64,000 nucleotides of DNA. Origin: Saccharibacillus deserti. Its GTDB lineage: Bacteria > Bacillota > Bacilli > Paenibacillales > Paenibacillaceae. The translations under genes were made by a program, and so were the position numbers. Below, one piece after another: positions 41,229 through 51,500 of the stretch (positions are counted from its first letter, which is position 1; each line of letters begins with the position of its first letter). The notes under the pieces were generated by a model. That model saw nothing but the letters and a program-made list of their open reading frames with translations. It had not been told where the DNA came from and searched no databases. The stretch covers positions 124,001-188,000 of the forward strand of contig NZ_JABJVN010000004.1 in NCBI RefSeq assembly GCF_013618475.1, given 5' to 3'.

Positions 41229-41636
41229 TTACTTTTCGCAGTCCGGCAGATCCAGGCTTTCCTTGATCTGCCGGACGAAAGGCCCCATCCCCAGCGGCTT
41301 CTTCAAATACTGCTGAAACCCCGCTTCCAGCCCCCGCCGCACGTCGTCGTCAAGCGCGCTTGCGCTGACCGCCCATACCGGAATCGATGCCGTTTTCAAA
41401 TCGGAACGCAGACTGCCTATCCCTTCGAACCCGTCCATATCGGGCAGTTGAATATCCATGAGAATCAGGTTTGGCTGGTGAAGCTGCGCGAGCGCAATTC
41501 CTTCTTCCACGCTGCCGGCTTCCAGGAGAGTGAGTCCCGGAAGCTTTTTTCTGAATATGTGCCTCATCAGCAGCATACTCGCACGATCGTCTTCAATGTA
41601 CAGCACGCACGTCGTGTCTCTCCGCAATTCAACCAT
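41229..41636 (-). CDS. Single-domain response regulator
   Basis: 135-aa stand-alone receiver. Acidic pocket is LYIEDDRASM, the phospho-Asp is in LILMDIQLPDMDG, Thr/Ser is in VWAVSASAL, the Lys in YLKKPLG. There is no output domain, so it probably acts by protein contact, as in CheY/Spo0F-type relays. The ATG at 41636 touches its AAAGG site; an in-frame TTG at 41627, nine bases away, may be the real start. It lies between the two MpsC-like genes. Confidence 0.88.
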   Translation of the reverse strand: MVELRRDTTCVLYIEDDRASMLLMRHIFRKKLPGLTLLEAGSVEEGIALAQLHQPNLILMDIQLPDMDGFEGIGSLRSDLKTASIPVWAVSASALDDDVRRGLEAGFQQYLKKPLGMGPFVRQIKESLDLPDCEK

Positions 41637-41644
41637 CCTTTCCC

Positions 41645-41691
41645 GCCAAAAAACAGGCCGAAGAAGAGGTGTTCACACCTCTTCTTCGGCC
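41645..41691 (-). terminator. Rho-independent terminator after MpsC-like gene 2
   Basis: GGCCGAAGAAGAGGTG and CACCTCTTCTTCGGCC, four-base loop, then TGTTTTTT on the minus strand. Its arms resemble the terminator at 40284-40334. Confidence 0.88.
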
Positions 41692-41746
41692 CGATTAATC
41701 AGCGCATCCCATAAGTGTCTGAATCGTTACCGATTTTATTCGTCTC

Positions 41747-42427
41747 TTATTGCTGGAATATATAAATGACGACGCTGCGATCGCGATCGAAATCCCAATC
41801 CGCGTACAGATCCGTTAGCGTTTTGTTCAAAATGGTACCCGCATTCGCATCCTGTTCCAGCATGCGCTTTTCCAGACGGCGCTTGGTGGCTTTGAGTACT
41901 TCGGTGTAACCCAGTTCGACCATTTCCTTTTCCAGCAGTACGGTTATACCCTGTCTAAAGACTGCCAACATTCTGGGTGTGACCCACCAGGAGTCGATAT
42001 GCTCCGGTACTTTTTGAATGGCGGCCGTCACCTTGACGACCTGCTCATGAACGTCTTCTTTGCCCGGGTAGTCCTCGAGAGCACCCGGAGCCGTATTGAA
42101 CATGCCGACAATTACGCCGGAAGCGTTATGCACGCCCCAATCGTAATAGAACTCGGACACATTCAAGCCTGTGTGTTCCTGCAGGAAAGATTTGAGTTCC
42201 GGCAGCAGCGATTCCATCAGCAGCTCGCGCGTGTAGCGGAAAGCCTTCTCTTCTTCCTGCGTCAGCAGAAATTTCTCTACCGGTCCCATAAAATTCCGCA
42301 AATGGAGCACCAAGCACCGTTCGCACAGAAAGGCGTTTACCGATTCGGGGCCCTTGCCAAAACGGGTTCTCAGCAGCTTACCGACGTAACTCGTCACCAG
42401 GCTGATTGTTTCTTTTTCATTCATCAT
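41747..42427 (-). CDS. MpsC-family (DUF2294) protein, copy 2
   Basis: About 226 aa. It lines up along its whole length with copy 1: MMNEKETISLVTSYVGKLLR, RYTRELLMESLLPELKSFL, then VHEQVVKVTAAIQ and FRQGITVLLEKEMVELGYTE. The start at 42427 is chosen because it matches the N-terminus of copy 1; a GTG at 42472 is possible. First gene of the [MpsC, terminator, receiver] x2 array. Function unknown. Confidence 0.76.
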   Translation of the reverse strand: MMNEKETISLVTSYVGKLLRTRFGKGPESVNAFLCERCLVLHLRNFMGPVEKFLLTQEEEKAFRYTRELLMESLLPELKSFLQEHTGLNVSEFYYDWGVHNASGVIVGMFNTAPGALEDYPGKEDVHEQVVKVTAAIQKVPEHIDSWWVTPRMLAVFRQGITVLLEKEMVELGYTEVLKATKRRLEKRMLEQDANAGTILNKTLTDLYADWDFDRDRSVVIYIFQQ

Positions 42428-42593
42428 CAAACACCGGCCCAGCTTTTGAAGATATGCCCAAGATTCGGACACATTGGCTCTACAACCTTTGAGGCAGCCG
42501 AATAATGAACATTCCCAATCAGTATACTGTAACTTGCTTTAAGATGCGATAGCAAAATTTAGGAAACCGAAAATTCAATGCTTTCTGAAAAGC

Positions 42594-42622
42594 TTATCGC
42601 CCCGCCGAAGATATGCTATAGT
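42594..42622 (+). promoter_or_regulatory. Promoter of the permease gene
   Basis: TTATCG, 17-base spacer, TATAGT preceded by TG (extended -10). Confidence 0.6.
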
Positions 42623-42635
42623 TTACATTTGTAAA
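42622..42635. promoter_or_regulatory. Palindromic operator candidate
   Basis: TTTACATTTGTAAA, a perfect 6-2-6 palindrome covering the predicted transcription start of the permease gene. It suits an ArsR/metal-type repressor; the regulator is not in the window. Confidence 0.5.
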
Positions 42636-42664
42636 ATGACAATCACTAGATAGGAGAATGTATG

Positions 42665-43741
42665 ATGCCTGCCGAACCTTCGGCTTCCCCCTCTCGTTCC
42701 ACACGTCAAAAAACGATTCTGCTCGCCGCGTTGTTCGTGCTGATTGCGGCTGCGGGACTGTTCTACGTAAAATGGTGGCCTTATTACCACAAAGCGTTCA
42801 AAGCGGCGGCGGATCACTCGATCGGTGCCTCGATTCTTGCCGAACACGGATCTTCCGCTTCCTGGGCAGCCGCCTGGGATTATGCCGTCGTTTACTTCAA
42901 AGCCGTCTGGAAAGCTGCCGTGTTCGGCATCCTGATCGGCTCGCTCGTTCAGGTTATGCTTCCTGCGCAGTGGTTGCTCAAAGTTCTGGGACGAACTTCT
43001 TTTGGAAGCACGCTCGCCGGCGGCGCAGCTTCGCTTCCGGGCATGATGTGTTCCTGCTGCGCCGCTCCGATTGCCGTCGGTCTGCGCCAGAAGCAGGCTT
43101 CCGTCGGAGCCGCACTCGCTTTCTGGCTGGGCAACCCGACGCTGAACCCGGCCGCGCTGATCTTCATGGGCTTTGTGCTCTCCTGGAAATTCGTGCTGCT
43201 GCGCATCGTGTTCGGTCTGCTGCTCGTCTTCGGTGTCAGCTATTGGGCGAACCGATTCGCTCCGGAAGCCGAACTGCCGAAAGAGCTGCGGCCGCAGCCC
43301 GCAAACGAACCGTCAGCCGCTTTCGCGGAATCCAAGCAGCCTCTGCTGCTCCTGTGGGTAAAAAGCGCCTCCAAAATGGCGTTGACCCTGGTCCCGACTT
43401 ATTTCGTATTTGTGCTGCTGTTGGGTGCCGTTCAGGTCTGGCTGTTTCCGGCCGGAGGCTTCGAAGGCGGGAATCAACTGCTGTTCATTGCCGGCTTCGC
43501 TATTGCGGGCATGCTGTTCGTGATTCCGACAGCGGCCGAGATTCCGATCGTGCAGTCGTTTATGGCTCTGGGCCTCGGCGGAGGCCCTGCCGCAGCCCTG
43601 ATGTTCACGCTCCCGGCCGTCAGTCTTCCTTCCCTGCTCATGGTATCCCGCTCTTTCCCCAAAAAAGCGCTGTTGTTCGTGGCCGGTTCGGTGGTCGGAC
43701 TCGGCATATTGTGCGGACTTACGGGCCTGTTGATTTTGTGA
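42665..43741 (+). CDS. Permease of the ArsP/DUF318 family
   Basis: 358-aa membrane protein with about eight TM helices. The double-Cys signature LPGMMCSCCAAPIAVGLR lies near residue 120, and SVGAALAFWLGNPTLNPAAL follows. Family relatives export arsenicals or metals (ArsP, SO_0444-type Cu/Zn efflux). GGAG is eight bases from the second ATG (42665), five from the first. Its promoter carries a palindrome at the transcription start. Confidence 0.82.
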   Translation: MPAEPSASPSRSTRQKTILLAALFVLIAAAGLFYVKWWPYYHKAFKAAADHSIGASILAEHGSSASWAAAWDYAVVYFKAVWKAAVFGILIGSLVQVMLPAQWLLKVLGRTSFGSTLAGGAASLPGMMCSCCAAPIAVGLRQKQASVGAALAFWLGNPTLNPAALIFMGFVLSWKFVLLRIVFGLLLVFGVSYWANRFAPEAELPKELRPQPANEPSAAFAESKQPLLLLWVKSASKMALTLVPTYFVFVLLLGAVQVWLFPAGGFEGGNQLLFIAGFAIAGMLFVIPTAAEIPIVQSFMALGLGGGPAAALMFTLPAVSLPSLLMVSRSFPKKALLFVAGSVVGLGILCGLTGLLIL

Positions 43742-43753
43742 AATCCGATCCCG

Positions 43754-43787
43754 AAAACCTCCGCCGACTCGTGAAGCGGAGGTTTTT
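43754..43787 (+). terminator. Rho-independent terminator after the permease gene
   Basis: AAAACCTCCGC and GCGGAGGTTTTT, ending in five T. Confidence 0.88.
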
Positions 43788-43920
43788 GGATTGCGGAGTG
43801 CGCGGACGGATCTTGTGGGCCGAAAAAGAGGGGTTCTCCCGTTTTTTCGGCTTTTTAACGTATCCGAATACAAAAAATCGCGGTTCAGAGCCTGCCCGGA
43901 CAAAGAAAAGGTGGATTCGA

Positions 43921-46900
43921 ATGCTTTTCGGAATTAAAGTAGAAGATATGAGAACCTTAATAAGCCATTTTCCCAAAAAAAAGTTTCGGCTTCCGCCGAC
44001 TCTGTCGATTTTTATCCTGCTGCTGCTTTTGCTCGTGATTCTGTCAGGACTCCGATTGATTTTCACCAATCCGTATTCGATGCAGAATGCTCCCGCCGCC
44101 GTGCAAGGCGTTATCGACCTGCGCAATAGACCGCTCGATAACTGGCACACCCTGCCGCTGGACGGCGAGTGGGAGTTTTACCCGGAACAATTTATCCATT
44201 CCGATCCCGGAAAGAAAAAACAGCCTTCTTATATCCACGTTCCGGGCACATGGACGGATTCTTTGCCTACGAATAAAGACTCCGCTATCGGCTACGGAAG
44301 CTACCGGCTGCGAATTCTGACCGATCCGGCCCGGAAACCGGCTTACAAGTTGATGATCAAAGATATTCAAACCGCTTTCCGGCTGTATGCGAACGGTCAG
44401 CCCGCGGCCCAGCTCGGCACTCCTTCATCCGGCAAAAATACCCATCGGGCCCAGGTTAACACCGATCTGGTCACGCTGCCCCAGACGGCGGAAATCGAAT
44501 TGATCTTCGAAGTGTCGAATTTTGAAAACGCCCGCAGAGGAGGGATCACCCGGGCAATCAAATTCGGCCCCACAAATGCAATCAATTCCGAGCGAACTTA
44601 CAATTTCGGCATGCAGTTGATCACGCTCTCCATTTTGTTCATGCATGCCCTGTACAGCGGCTTGATCTACCTCTTCAGCAAAAGGAACAAAGTTTTTCTT
44701 CTGTTCACCCTGCTTATCGTTGCAGCCATATTCAGCATTTCGCTCGACGAAGACAAAATTCTGCTTGCGATCTGGCCGTTTGATTATGCCGTTACCAAGA
44801 AAATTTCCTTGTTTTCATACGCCGCTATGTCTACCCTGATGCTGCATTTGGTCGTTTCTTTCGCTCTGGATCCGCGCAGGCGGCGAAAGTACCGGTTTTA
44901 TTTTGCTTTCGCATGGATTTACGGGCTGTTTATTGTCCTGGCGCCTGTGGAGGCGGCGTTGTATTCGGCGAAAATCGGCATTTTCAGTGTCGCTACCTTG
45001 TTCCCATCATTCTGGGTACCGGTCCTGCTCGTTCGGTACATTATCCAGAAAGACCGCCAGGCCGTCTTTCTGCTGATTGCTGCAGCCGGAATGGCATCGA
45101 CGCTTATCTGGGGAGGATTCAAAAGTGCCGGCTGGGTCGAACCGGGTTTTTACGCTTTTGATATTCTGCTCGCCTTCCTCGGCACGGTCGCCTATGCGGT
45201 CCGACATTATTTCCGCAATAATATGGCGCTGACAGAGCTGGCGGCTCAACTGCAGCAAGCAAACAAGACCAAAGGCGATTTTCTTGCCAATACCTCCCAC
45301 GAACTGCGTACGCCTCTGCACGGCATGATCAATATGGCGGACAGTGTGCTTGCGGCCGAAGGCGAAACGCTGAGCGAACGCTCCAGGCGTGATTTGCAGC
45401 TGCTGGGCCAAGTTGGCCGCCGGATGAATATTCTGCTCGGCGATCTGCTCGATGTTTCACAGCTGCGCGAAAACCGGCTTTCCATACGACTCGAATCTGT
45501 AAAAATCCAATCCGTGGCCGCGGGAGTGCTGGACATGCTTCGTTATATGGCGGTCGGCAAGCCCTTGGAACTGGTACTGGACATTCCCGATACTTTTCCT
45601 TCCGTTTATGCGGACGAAGAGCGTCTGGCCCAAATCCTGTTTAATCTTGTACATAACGCCATCAAATTCACGCCGTCGGGCAGCGTGAACGTCAGCGCAA
45701 GGATCGTCGGCGACCGCGCCGAAATCCGAGTAGCCGATACCGGGGCAGGAATCGACGTGAAAGAACTTGCCCGTATTTTCCTCCCGTACGAGCAAGGCGA
45801 TTCGCTGCGCAACGCCGCAGGCATTGGCCTTGGTCTTAGTATCAGCCGCAGCCTGGCGGAGCTGCACGGCGGAGAACTTCGGGCGGAATCGGAACCGGGA
45901 CAGGGGGCGGCCTTCTTCTTCTCCTTGCCTCTGGCGGAACTCTCCGCCTGGGAAGTCGGCACCGGGACTTCCGATTCCTTGCAGCAGGGCGTATTGGATT
46001 CTGCTGCCGGCGTTCCGACCGCTTCCTGGCCGGAGCCGCTGGACCCGGATGACAAACAACCGGTTACGGCTTATTCTGTGAGAGAGCGCTTTGCGGGAGA
46101 TACGGACAACGAAATGCACCTGCACCGCGAAGCGGAAGACGGCGATTCGCGGCCGCAGCTGCTGGCGGTCGACGACGATCCGGTCAATCTGCGCGTGCTT
46201 CGCAGCATGCTGCCCGAACAACGCTACCGCGTCACGTCGGCACTCAGCGGCGCGGAAGCCCTGGAACTGTTGGAGAATCGGACCTGGGACCTCGTCATCG
46301 CCGATGTCATGATGCCGCAGATGTCCGGCTACGAGCTGGCATCCCGGATTCGCGAACGGTATTCGCGGGCGGAACTGCCGATTCTGCTGCTGACGGCCCG
46401 AAGCCGTCCCGAAGATATCTATGCCGGCTTCGCGGCCGGAGCGAGCGACTATCTGTCCAAGCCCGCCGATGCGCTGGAACTGAACTACCGGGTCAAGGCG
46501 CTGACCGATCTCAAGCGAGCGGTCAGCGAACGCCTGAGCCTCGAAGCCGCTTATCTTCAGGCCCAGATTCAGCCGCATTTCCTGTTCAATGCCCTGAACT
46601 CGATTACAGCGCTGAGCGGGATCGATATCGATAAGATGAACGAAACGATCGAAGCTTTCGGTTCTTATTTAAAGATCAGCTTCGATTACTGGAGTGCCCG
46701 CCCTCTTGTTCCGCTCGAACGCGAACTTGAACTCGTCCGGTCTTATCTGTATATCGAAACGATGCGATTCGAAGACCGGCTGCGCGTCGAAGTCGACATC
46801 GCGGACGATATCGATCCGGACCTGCTGCTGCCGCCGCTCTGTATCCAGCCGCTGGTGGAGAATGCGGTGCGGCACGGCGTCCTCAGCCGCTCCAAGGGCG

Positions 46901-47178
46901 GCTGCGTCTCGCTCCGTGCGGAAGCCGTGGACGGAGACATCGTCTTTACCGTTACCGATGACGGAATCGGCATGGACGACGAGACGCTGGACAGTCTGCT
47001 GATTCCCGTTCGCAGCGGACGCCAGGGCATCGGAACACTCAATACCGACCGCCGTCTCAAGCGTCTGTACGGTTCCGGCCTTTCGATCCGCAGCCGCCTC
47101 GGCGAAGGAACGACCGTGTCGTTCCGTATTCCCGAAGGCGGGTATCCGCCGGAACAAAGCGGCCTGGCTTCGGATTAA
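43921..47178 (+). CDS. Hybrid sensor with two kinase modules
   Basis: 1085-aa membrane sensor. Domains in order: TM1 (about 24-43); an extracytoplasmic 7TMR-DISM-type beta-sandwich (about 60-220, LPLDGEWEFYPEQF, YIHVPGTWTDSL); about seven TM helices (220-430); HisKA with the phospho-His in NTSHELRTPLHG (about 460) and HATPase (NLVHNAIKFTPSG, GIGLGLSIS); a receiver with DVMMPQMSG (about 795); and a second, LytS-type kinase with QPHFLFNALNSI (about 883) and its own HATPase (CIQPLVENAVRHGV, IGTLNTDRRLKRLYG). AAAAGGTGG is six bases before the ATG. It surely partners the response regulator 56 bases downstream. Confidence 0.88.
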   Translation: MLFGIKVEDMRTLISHFPKKKFRLPPTLSIFILLLLLLVILSGLRLIFTNPYSMQNAPAAVQGVIDLRNRPLDNWHTLPLDGEWEFYPEQFIHSDPGKKKQPSYIHVPGTWTDSLPTNKDSAIGYGSYRLRILTDPARKPAYKLMIKDIQTAFRLYANGQPAAQLGTPSSGKNTHRAQVNTDLVTLPQTAEIELIFEVSNFENARRGGITRAIKFGPTNAINSERTYNFGMQLITLSILFMHALYSGLIYLFSKRNKVFLLFTLLIVAAIFSISLDEDKILLAIWPFDYAVTKKISLFSYAAMSTLMLHLVVSFALDPRRRRKYRFYFAFAWIYGLFIVLAPVEAALYSAKIGIFSVATLFPSFWVPVLLVRYIIQKDRQAVFLLIAAAGMASTLIWGGFKSAGWVEPGFYAFDILLAFLGTVAYAVRHYFRNNMALTELAAQLQQANKTKGDFLANTSHELRTPLHGMINMADSVLAAEGETLSERSRRDLQLLGQVGRRMNILLGDLLDVSQLRENRLSIRLESVKIQSVAAGVLDMLRYMAVGKPLELVLDIPDTFPSVYADEERLAQILFNLVHNAIKFTPSGSVNVSARIVGDRAEIRVADTGAGIDVKELARIFLPYEQGDSLRNAAGIGLGLSISRSLAELHGGELRAESEPGQGAAFFFSLPLAELSAWEVGTGTSDSLQQGVLDSAAGVPTASWPEPLDPDDKQPVTAYSVRERFAGDTDNEMHLHREAEDGDSRPQLLAVDDDPVNLRVLRSMLPEQRYRVTSALSGAEALELLENRTWDLVIADVMMPQMSGYELASRIRERYSRAELPILLLTARSRPEDIYAGFAAGASDYLSKPADALELNYRVKALTDLKRAVSERLSLEAAYLQAQIQPHFLFNALNSITALSGIDIDKMNETIEAFGSYLKISFDYWSARPLVPLERELELVRSYLYIETMRFEDRLRVEVDIADDIDPDLLLPPLCIQPLVENAVRHGVLSRSKGGCVSLRAEAVDGDIVFTVTDDGIGMDDETLDSLLIPVRSGRQGIGTLNTDRRLKRLYGSGLSIRSRLGEGTTVSFRIPEGGYPPEQSGLASD

Positions 47179-47234
47179 CACCGCTTTCCCGCTTTTTTGT
47201 CCCAAAAGAAAATCGCTAAAGAGGTGAGTCGAAC

Positions 47235-48422
47235 ATGATGAAGGCTTTGCTGATCGACGACGAAAAGCTGGCCGTGATGCATATGGAAAAGCTGCTGCGC
47301 GAACTGCCGGAGTTCGAAGAGGTCGAATCGTACACCGATCCGGCCGCCGCCGTGGAAGCGGCGCGCCGGAGCCGGCCGGACGTCATCTTTCTAGACATCG
47401 TCATGCCCGAGATCAACGGCATGCAGGCCGCGGAAATGCTGCAGCAGGCAAGTCCCGATTCCGACATCGTATTTGTAACCGGCTATGATCGCTACGCGAT
47501 CGAAGCTTTCGAGCTGAATGCGCTCGATTACGTACTGAAGCCCGTGCAGCGTGCAAGACTCGCCAAGACACTGTCCCGGCTGAACGGAAGGCGCAAAGAA
47601 GATACGGTTTCCGAACCGATCCCGCAGGAAACGGTGATCGGCTGCTTCAAGACGCTTCGCTCCTGCGCCGTCCCCGGCGCTTCCGAAGCGCCGCCTTTTC
47701 GTTGGCGGACCATGAGGGCCCAGGAACTGTTTGCCTATCTGCTCTATCATCGCGAACGCTTTGTCGGCAAAGACCATCTGATTCAGCAGTTCTGGCCCGA
47801 ATCCCCGTTCAAACGGGCTTCCACTTATCTGTACACGACGATCTACCAGATCCGTCAGTGTCTCAAGCAGAGCGGCATCGATGCGGAGATCGTCAACGCA
47901 AGCGGCGGCGAAGGATACACCCTGCACCTGGGCAGCGTCGCTCTGGATGTGGATCGGTTCGAGAGCGGCATCCGCTCGCTCGGTCCTGTCAAAGCGGACA
48001 ACTGCGCCGATCATCTGCGCCTGTCGGACCTCTATATCGGCGACTACCTGGAAGATTACGATTACGCCTGGGCGGAAGGCGAACGCCAGCGGCTTCGGAC
48101 GATGCAGCTTCATCACGGCTCGGGACTGGCCCTGTTTCTGCTCGAGAACAACCGGATCGCCGAAGCGGCCGCAGCCTATGAAAAGCTCGCCCTGCTTCAC
48201 CCTTACTCCGAACATGCCCATTTGGGCCTGCTGCAGGCTTATGCCCTGCTGGGCGATCCCGCTGCCGTCGACGACCGCTATCGTCTGGCGGAGCGTTTGT
48301 TCGAACAGGAACTGGATGTGGAAATGCCGATCGCTTTGTCCGAATGGTACAGACGCTGGAATGCGGGCGAGATTTCCGGCAGCGGAGTCGTACCTCCGGC
48401 TCTCCGGTCGGCTGTCCGGTAA
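47235..48422 (+). CDS. SARP-type response regulator
   Basis: 395-aa regulator. The receiver (1-120) has LLIDDEKLAV, the phospho-Asp in VIFLDIVMPEING and the Lys in YVLKPVQRA. Then follow a winged-helix region (ELFAYLLYHRERFVGKDHLI, LYTTIYQIRQCL) and a BTAD/TPR-like helical domain (SEHAHLGLLQAYALLGDPAA). It couples phosphorylation to transcription. AGAGGTGAG is six bases before the ATG. Direct partner of the hybrid sensor kinase; the target genes are unknown. Confidence 0.88.
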   Translation: MMKALLIDDEKLAVMHMEKLLRELPEFEEVESYTDPAAAVEAARRSRPDVIFLDIVMPEINGMQAAEMLQQASPDSDIVFVTGYDRYAIEAFELNALDYVLKPVQRARLAKTLSRLNGRRKEDTVSEPIPQETVIGCFKTLRSCAVPGASEAPPFRWRTMRAQELFAYLLYHRERFVGKDHLIQQFWPESPFKRASTYLYTTIYQIRQCLKQSGIDAEIVNASGGEGYTLHLGSVALDVDRFESGIRSLGPVKADNCADHLRLSDLYIGDYLEDYDYAWAEGERQRLRTMQLHHGSGLALFLLENNRIAEAAAAYEKLALLHPYSEHAHLGLLQAYALLGDPAAVDDRYRLAERLFEQELDVEMPIALSEWYRRWNAGEISGSGVVPPALRSAVR

Positions 48423-48474
48423 GCAGGCTCTTCCGCTTGGCCTGCCTTATTCCGGAGAAAAATCGTTCACCTGC

Positions 48475-48522
48475 AAAAAAGCCGCTTCGCGAAGGAGTTA
48501 TCCCTTCGGAAGCGGCTTTTCT
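48475..48522. terminator. Bidirectional terminator
   Basis: AAAAGCCGCTT...AAGCGGCTTTT with inner CGAAGG/CCTTCG stem, between convergent genes. Confidence 0.88.
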
Positions 48523-48567
48523 TGTTTGCGTGGGGGAGAGGTTATTCGATCCAATCCAGGCCTTGTC

Positions 48568-51500
48568 TTACTTTTGGAGACTGTTCTTGCGAACCAACAG
48601 GAAGCCGATCAGTCCGATCAGAATCAGGCCCAGCCCTACGCCGCGAATCGGAGTAGTACTGAAGTCGCCCGTTTGCGGAAGGACATCGCCTTCAACCGAT
48701 ACCGTACCGCTTGGGGTCGGTCCGTCCGGCGATTCCACCGGTGCAGGTACAGGCTGAGGCTCGCCCGGCGTCGGATCGGGATTTACATCCAGACCGCCCT
48801 GAGGCGTCTCGTCGTTAATGTCGATACTGTCGTCGGGTACCGGTGTCGGTACCGGTGTCGGTGCCGGCGGCGTTACAACCGGTACGGTCGGCGCCGGCGG
48901 GGTAACCGGTGTAGGCTCCGGCGTTACCGGATCCGGGTCAACGTCAATTCCGCCCGCGGGAGGTCCATCTTCCGGCAGCGTAATCAGCGGCGTCGGAAGA
49001 GGCAGAACCGGGAAGAACAAGCCCGTTACCGGTGGAGTCACCGGCGGCGTTACCGGCGGCGTTACCGGTGGAGTCACCGGCGGCGTTACCGGCGGAGTCA
49101 CCGGCGGCGTTACCGGCGGAGTCACCGGCGGCGTTACCGGCGGCGTTACCGGCGGCGTTACCGGCGTTTTGCTGTTCTTGATCGTTACATTGTTCGTACC
49201 GGCCGCATTCACTTCAATTGTGCGCTTGGCCGATGTCAGATCCAGTGCATAGCCTTCGGGAGCGTTTGTTTCGGTCAGAATATACGAACCGGACAGCAGC
49301 TTGGTAAATACGGCTTTGCCGTCTGCACCGGTCGTTTGCTCGCCGATTCGCACGATCGTGCCGTCCGCAAGTTTGCGATCCAGGGTAAAGACCGCACCTG
49401 CAAGCAGCTTGGAACTGTCATTCGCGTCGACTTTGACAACCGTCAGCTGTCCTCTGACTCCGCTGCCGCTGCCCGAACCGGACGATACGCCAACGATAAC
49501 ATCGTCGCTTGTTTCTTTGCTGATCGTATCTACGTTTTTGCCTTCGAAAGCGACCGTGTTGGAAACTTTCTCGTTATTGGCAGCATTGATCAGCGTCGAA
49601 TATTCCAGAATGAAAGCTTTGGAAATTTCTTTCTCGGCAAAGGTCAACGTGAAGTAATCGTTACCCTGCGCGTTTTTCTTGATTTCGATCTTGTAATCCG
49701 TCTCCGGCGTCAATTCCTTGGCTTTTGTCAAAGTACTTTTCGCAGGATCCTGCGCATTGACTTGGACATCGGCTTCGTACAGACGGAAAGTCTTCGGAAG
49801 CAGAACCTGATTGGCAGTCGGCTTGTCGGTAACGATCGCATCGGTTACGGAAGACTGGGCGGCGTTGATTTCGATCTTCCAATCGATATTTTCGCCGTTT
49901 TGTTCGCCGTTTTTCGAGACATACTGACCGCCTTTCGGGATGGTGACCGAACCGGTCAGCGACCAGGAGTCGTTGCTACCGTTTTTCACGACTGCGGTAT
50001 TCGAAGCTTTATCGGCGATCAATTTGCCTTCGAGCGTCGTTTTGAAGGTCAGGATATAAGCGGAAGTATCATTCTGCTTAAGCGTAACCACGATCTTGCG
50101 GGCCGCCGGATCATACGTAAACGCATAATCCGCAGCGGTTACTTCGGTTCCTGCCGTTACGGTACCGTCCGGCTTGATAACCATTTTGTGCAGTTTCAGC
50201 GAATCGGCAACCAGACTTTGATTGGCTTCCAGCACGTCTTCGATCGAAGCCCCGTTCAGCGCTTCGCCGTTGTAGTTGATTCCTACGGACCAGCTCAGCT
50301 GCTTCGTCTTGGCATCGTAACTGCCGTTTTTGTAGCCGTTATTTTTCGTATAGGCGTTCGGATCGAAGCCGTCTTCTTTGATTACTTCGCGCGGCTTGCT
50401 GTCCAGCGTATCGATCCAGTTCAGCGCCGCTTGGTTTTTCATATTGACCTTCTTCGGATCGAACTCGGTCGTATACGTGATCGTATACTTGTCTTCGATC
50501 TCATTGTTGAAAGTCAGCGTGAAGCCTTTGGAGTAGTCCGGCGGAGTGCCCAGGGCGCTCAGCTCGTACACGCTGTCGCTCACCGTGTTTTGGCTGGAAT
50601 CCTTGACCACAACCGTTTCCGGCTTCAGCGTAAGGCCGCCGTTCGGGAACGTGTCGGTGATTGTGACTCCGTTCATTTTGGCTTTGTTTTGGTTGACGGT
50701 AATCGTCCAGCTCACGGTTTTGTCCGTGTAGTTGACGCCGCTTCTCTTTTTATCCAGGAAGACCTGGTTGAGATCCCGTGTAGCCGTTTTGGTTTCGCCG
50801 TTTGCAGTTACGGTGTTCGTAATCGTTTCTTTTCCGTACACTTCTTTGGCCGCAATCGTCTGGTATTCGATCACGTAGGCCGAATCGATCGGTGCGTTGA
50901 ACTGCAGCACGAATCCGGTCTTGCCGTTTTGTTCCGGCGTCAGCGTTACGGTGTATGCCGATGCATCTACCAGGGCGCCTTTGACTGCGCTGCCGGATGC
51001 CGTGGATACTTCGTAGACTTTGATGTCAGACGCGCCGTTTTTCAATTTCTGGGAAGCATCGAACAAATCTTCGAGTTTGGCGTCCGCTTGGGTGATCGAA
51101 CGTTCTCCGTAGTTATATTCGATTGCCCACGAGATGCTTTGGTCGATAGCGTTGGTGCCTGTCGATTTCTTGTTAAGCAGCGCTCCGCTTTGAATCGTTA
51201 CACTGGCCGAGGCGTTCGCTTCGTCGATATTATCGCCGTCGAATGTCGCCGTGTTGTCGAATTTGGCTTGAGCGCCGTTAAATACCGCTGCTTCGGTCAC
51301 ATCCGTCTTGAATACGATCCGGTAAGCGGAATCGATCGGATTGTTGAAAGAAAGCGTGAATTCTTTGTCGCCGTCCGCTTTGCCCAGCGTGTAATCACTG
51401 CTTGGCAGAGCCGTTCCGGCCGCTGCCGGACTGCCGTCCAAATTGAACGTCAGCGGATAGACGGCCACCGAATTCTCCTGCAGTTTGAGTCCGGCGGGAA

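Noticed and set aside
42658-43920. Long in-frame extension of the hybrid kinase towards 42658 (a 1506-codon open frame)
   Set aside because: The first 420 codons run in a shifted frame over the permease gene and its terminator. They show no protein character, and a good ribosome site marks the real start at 43921.
49024-49166. CRISPR-like repeat array
   Set aside because: The units are contiguous 12-mers without spacers and encode the Pro-rich linker of the adhesin.
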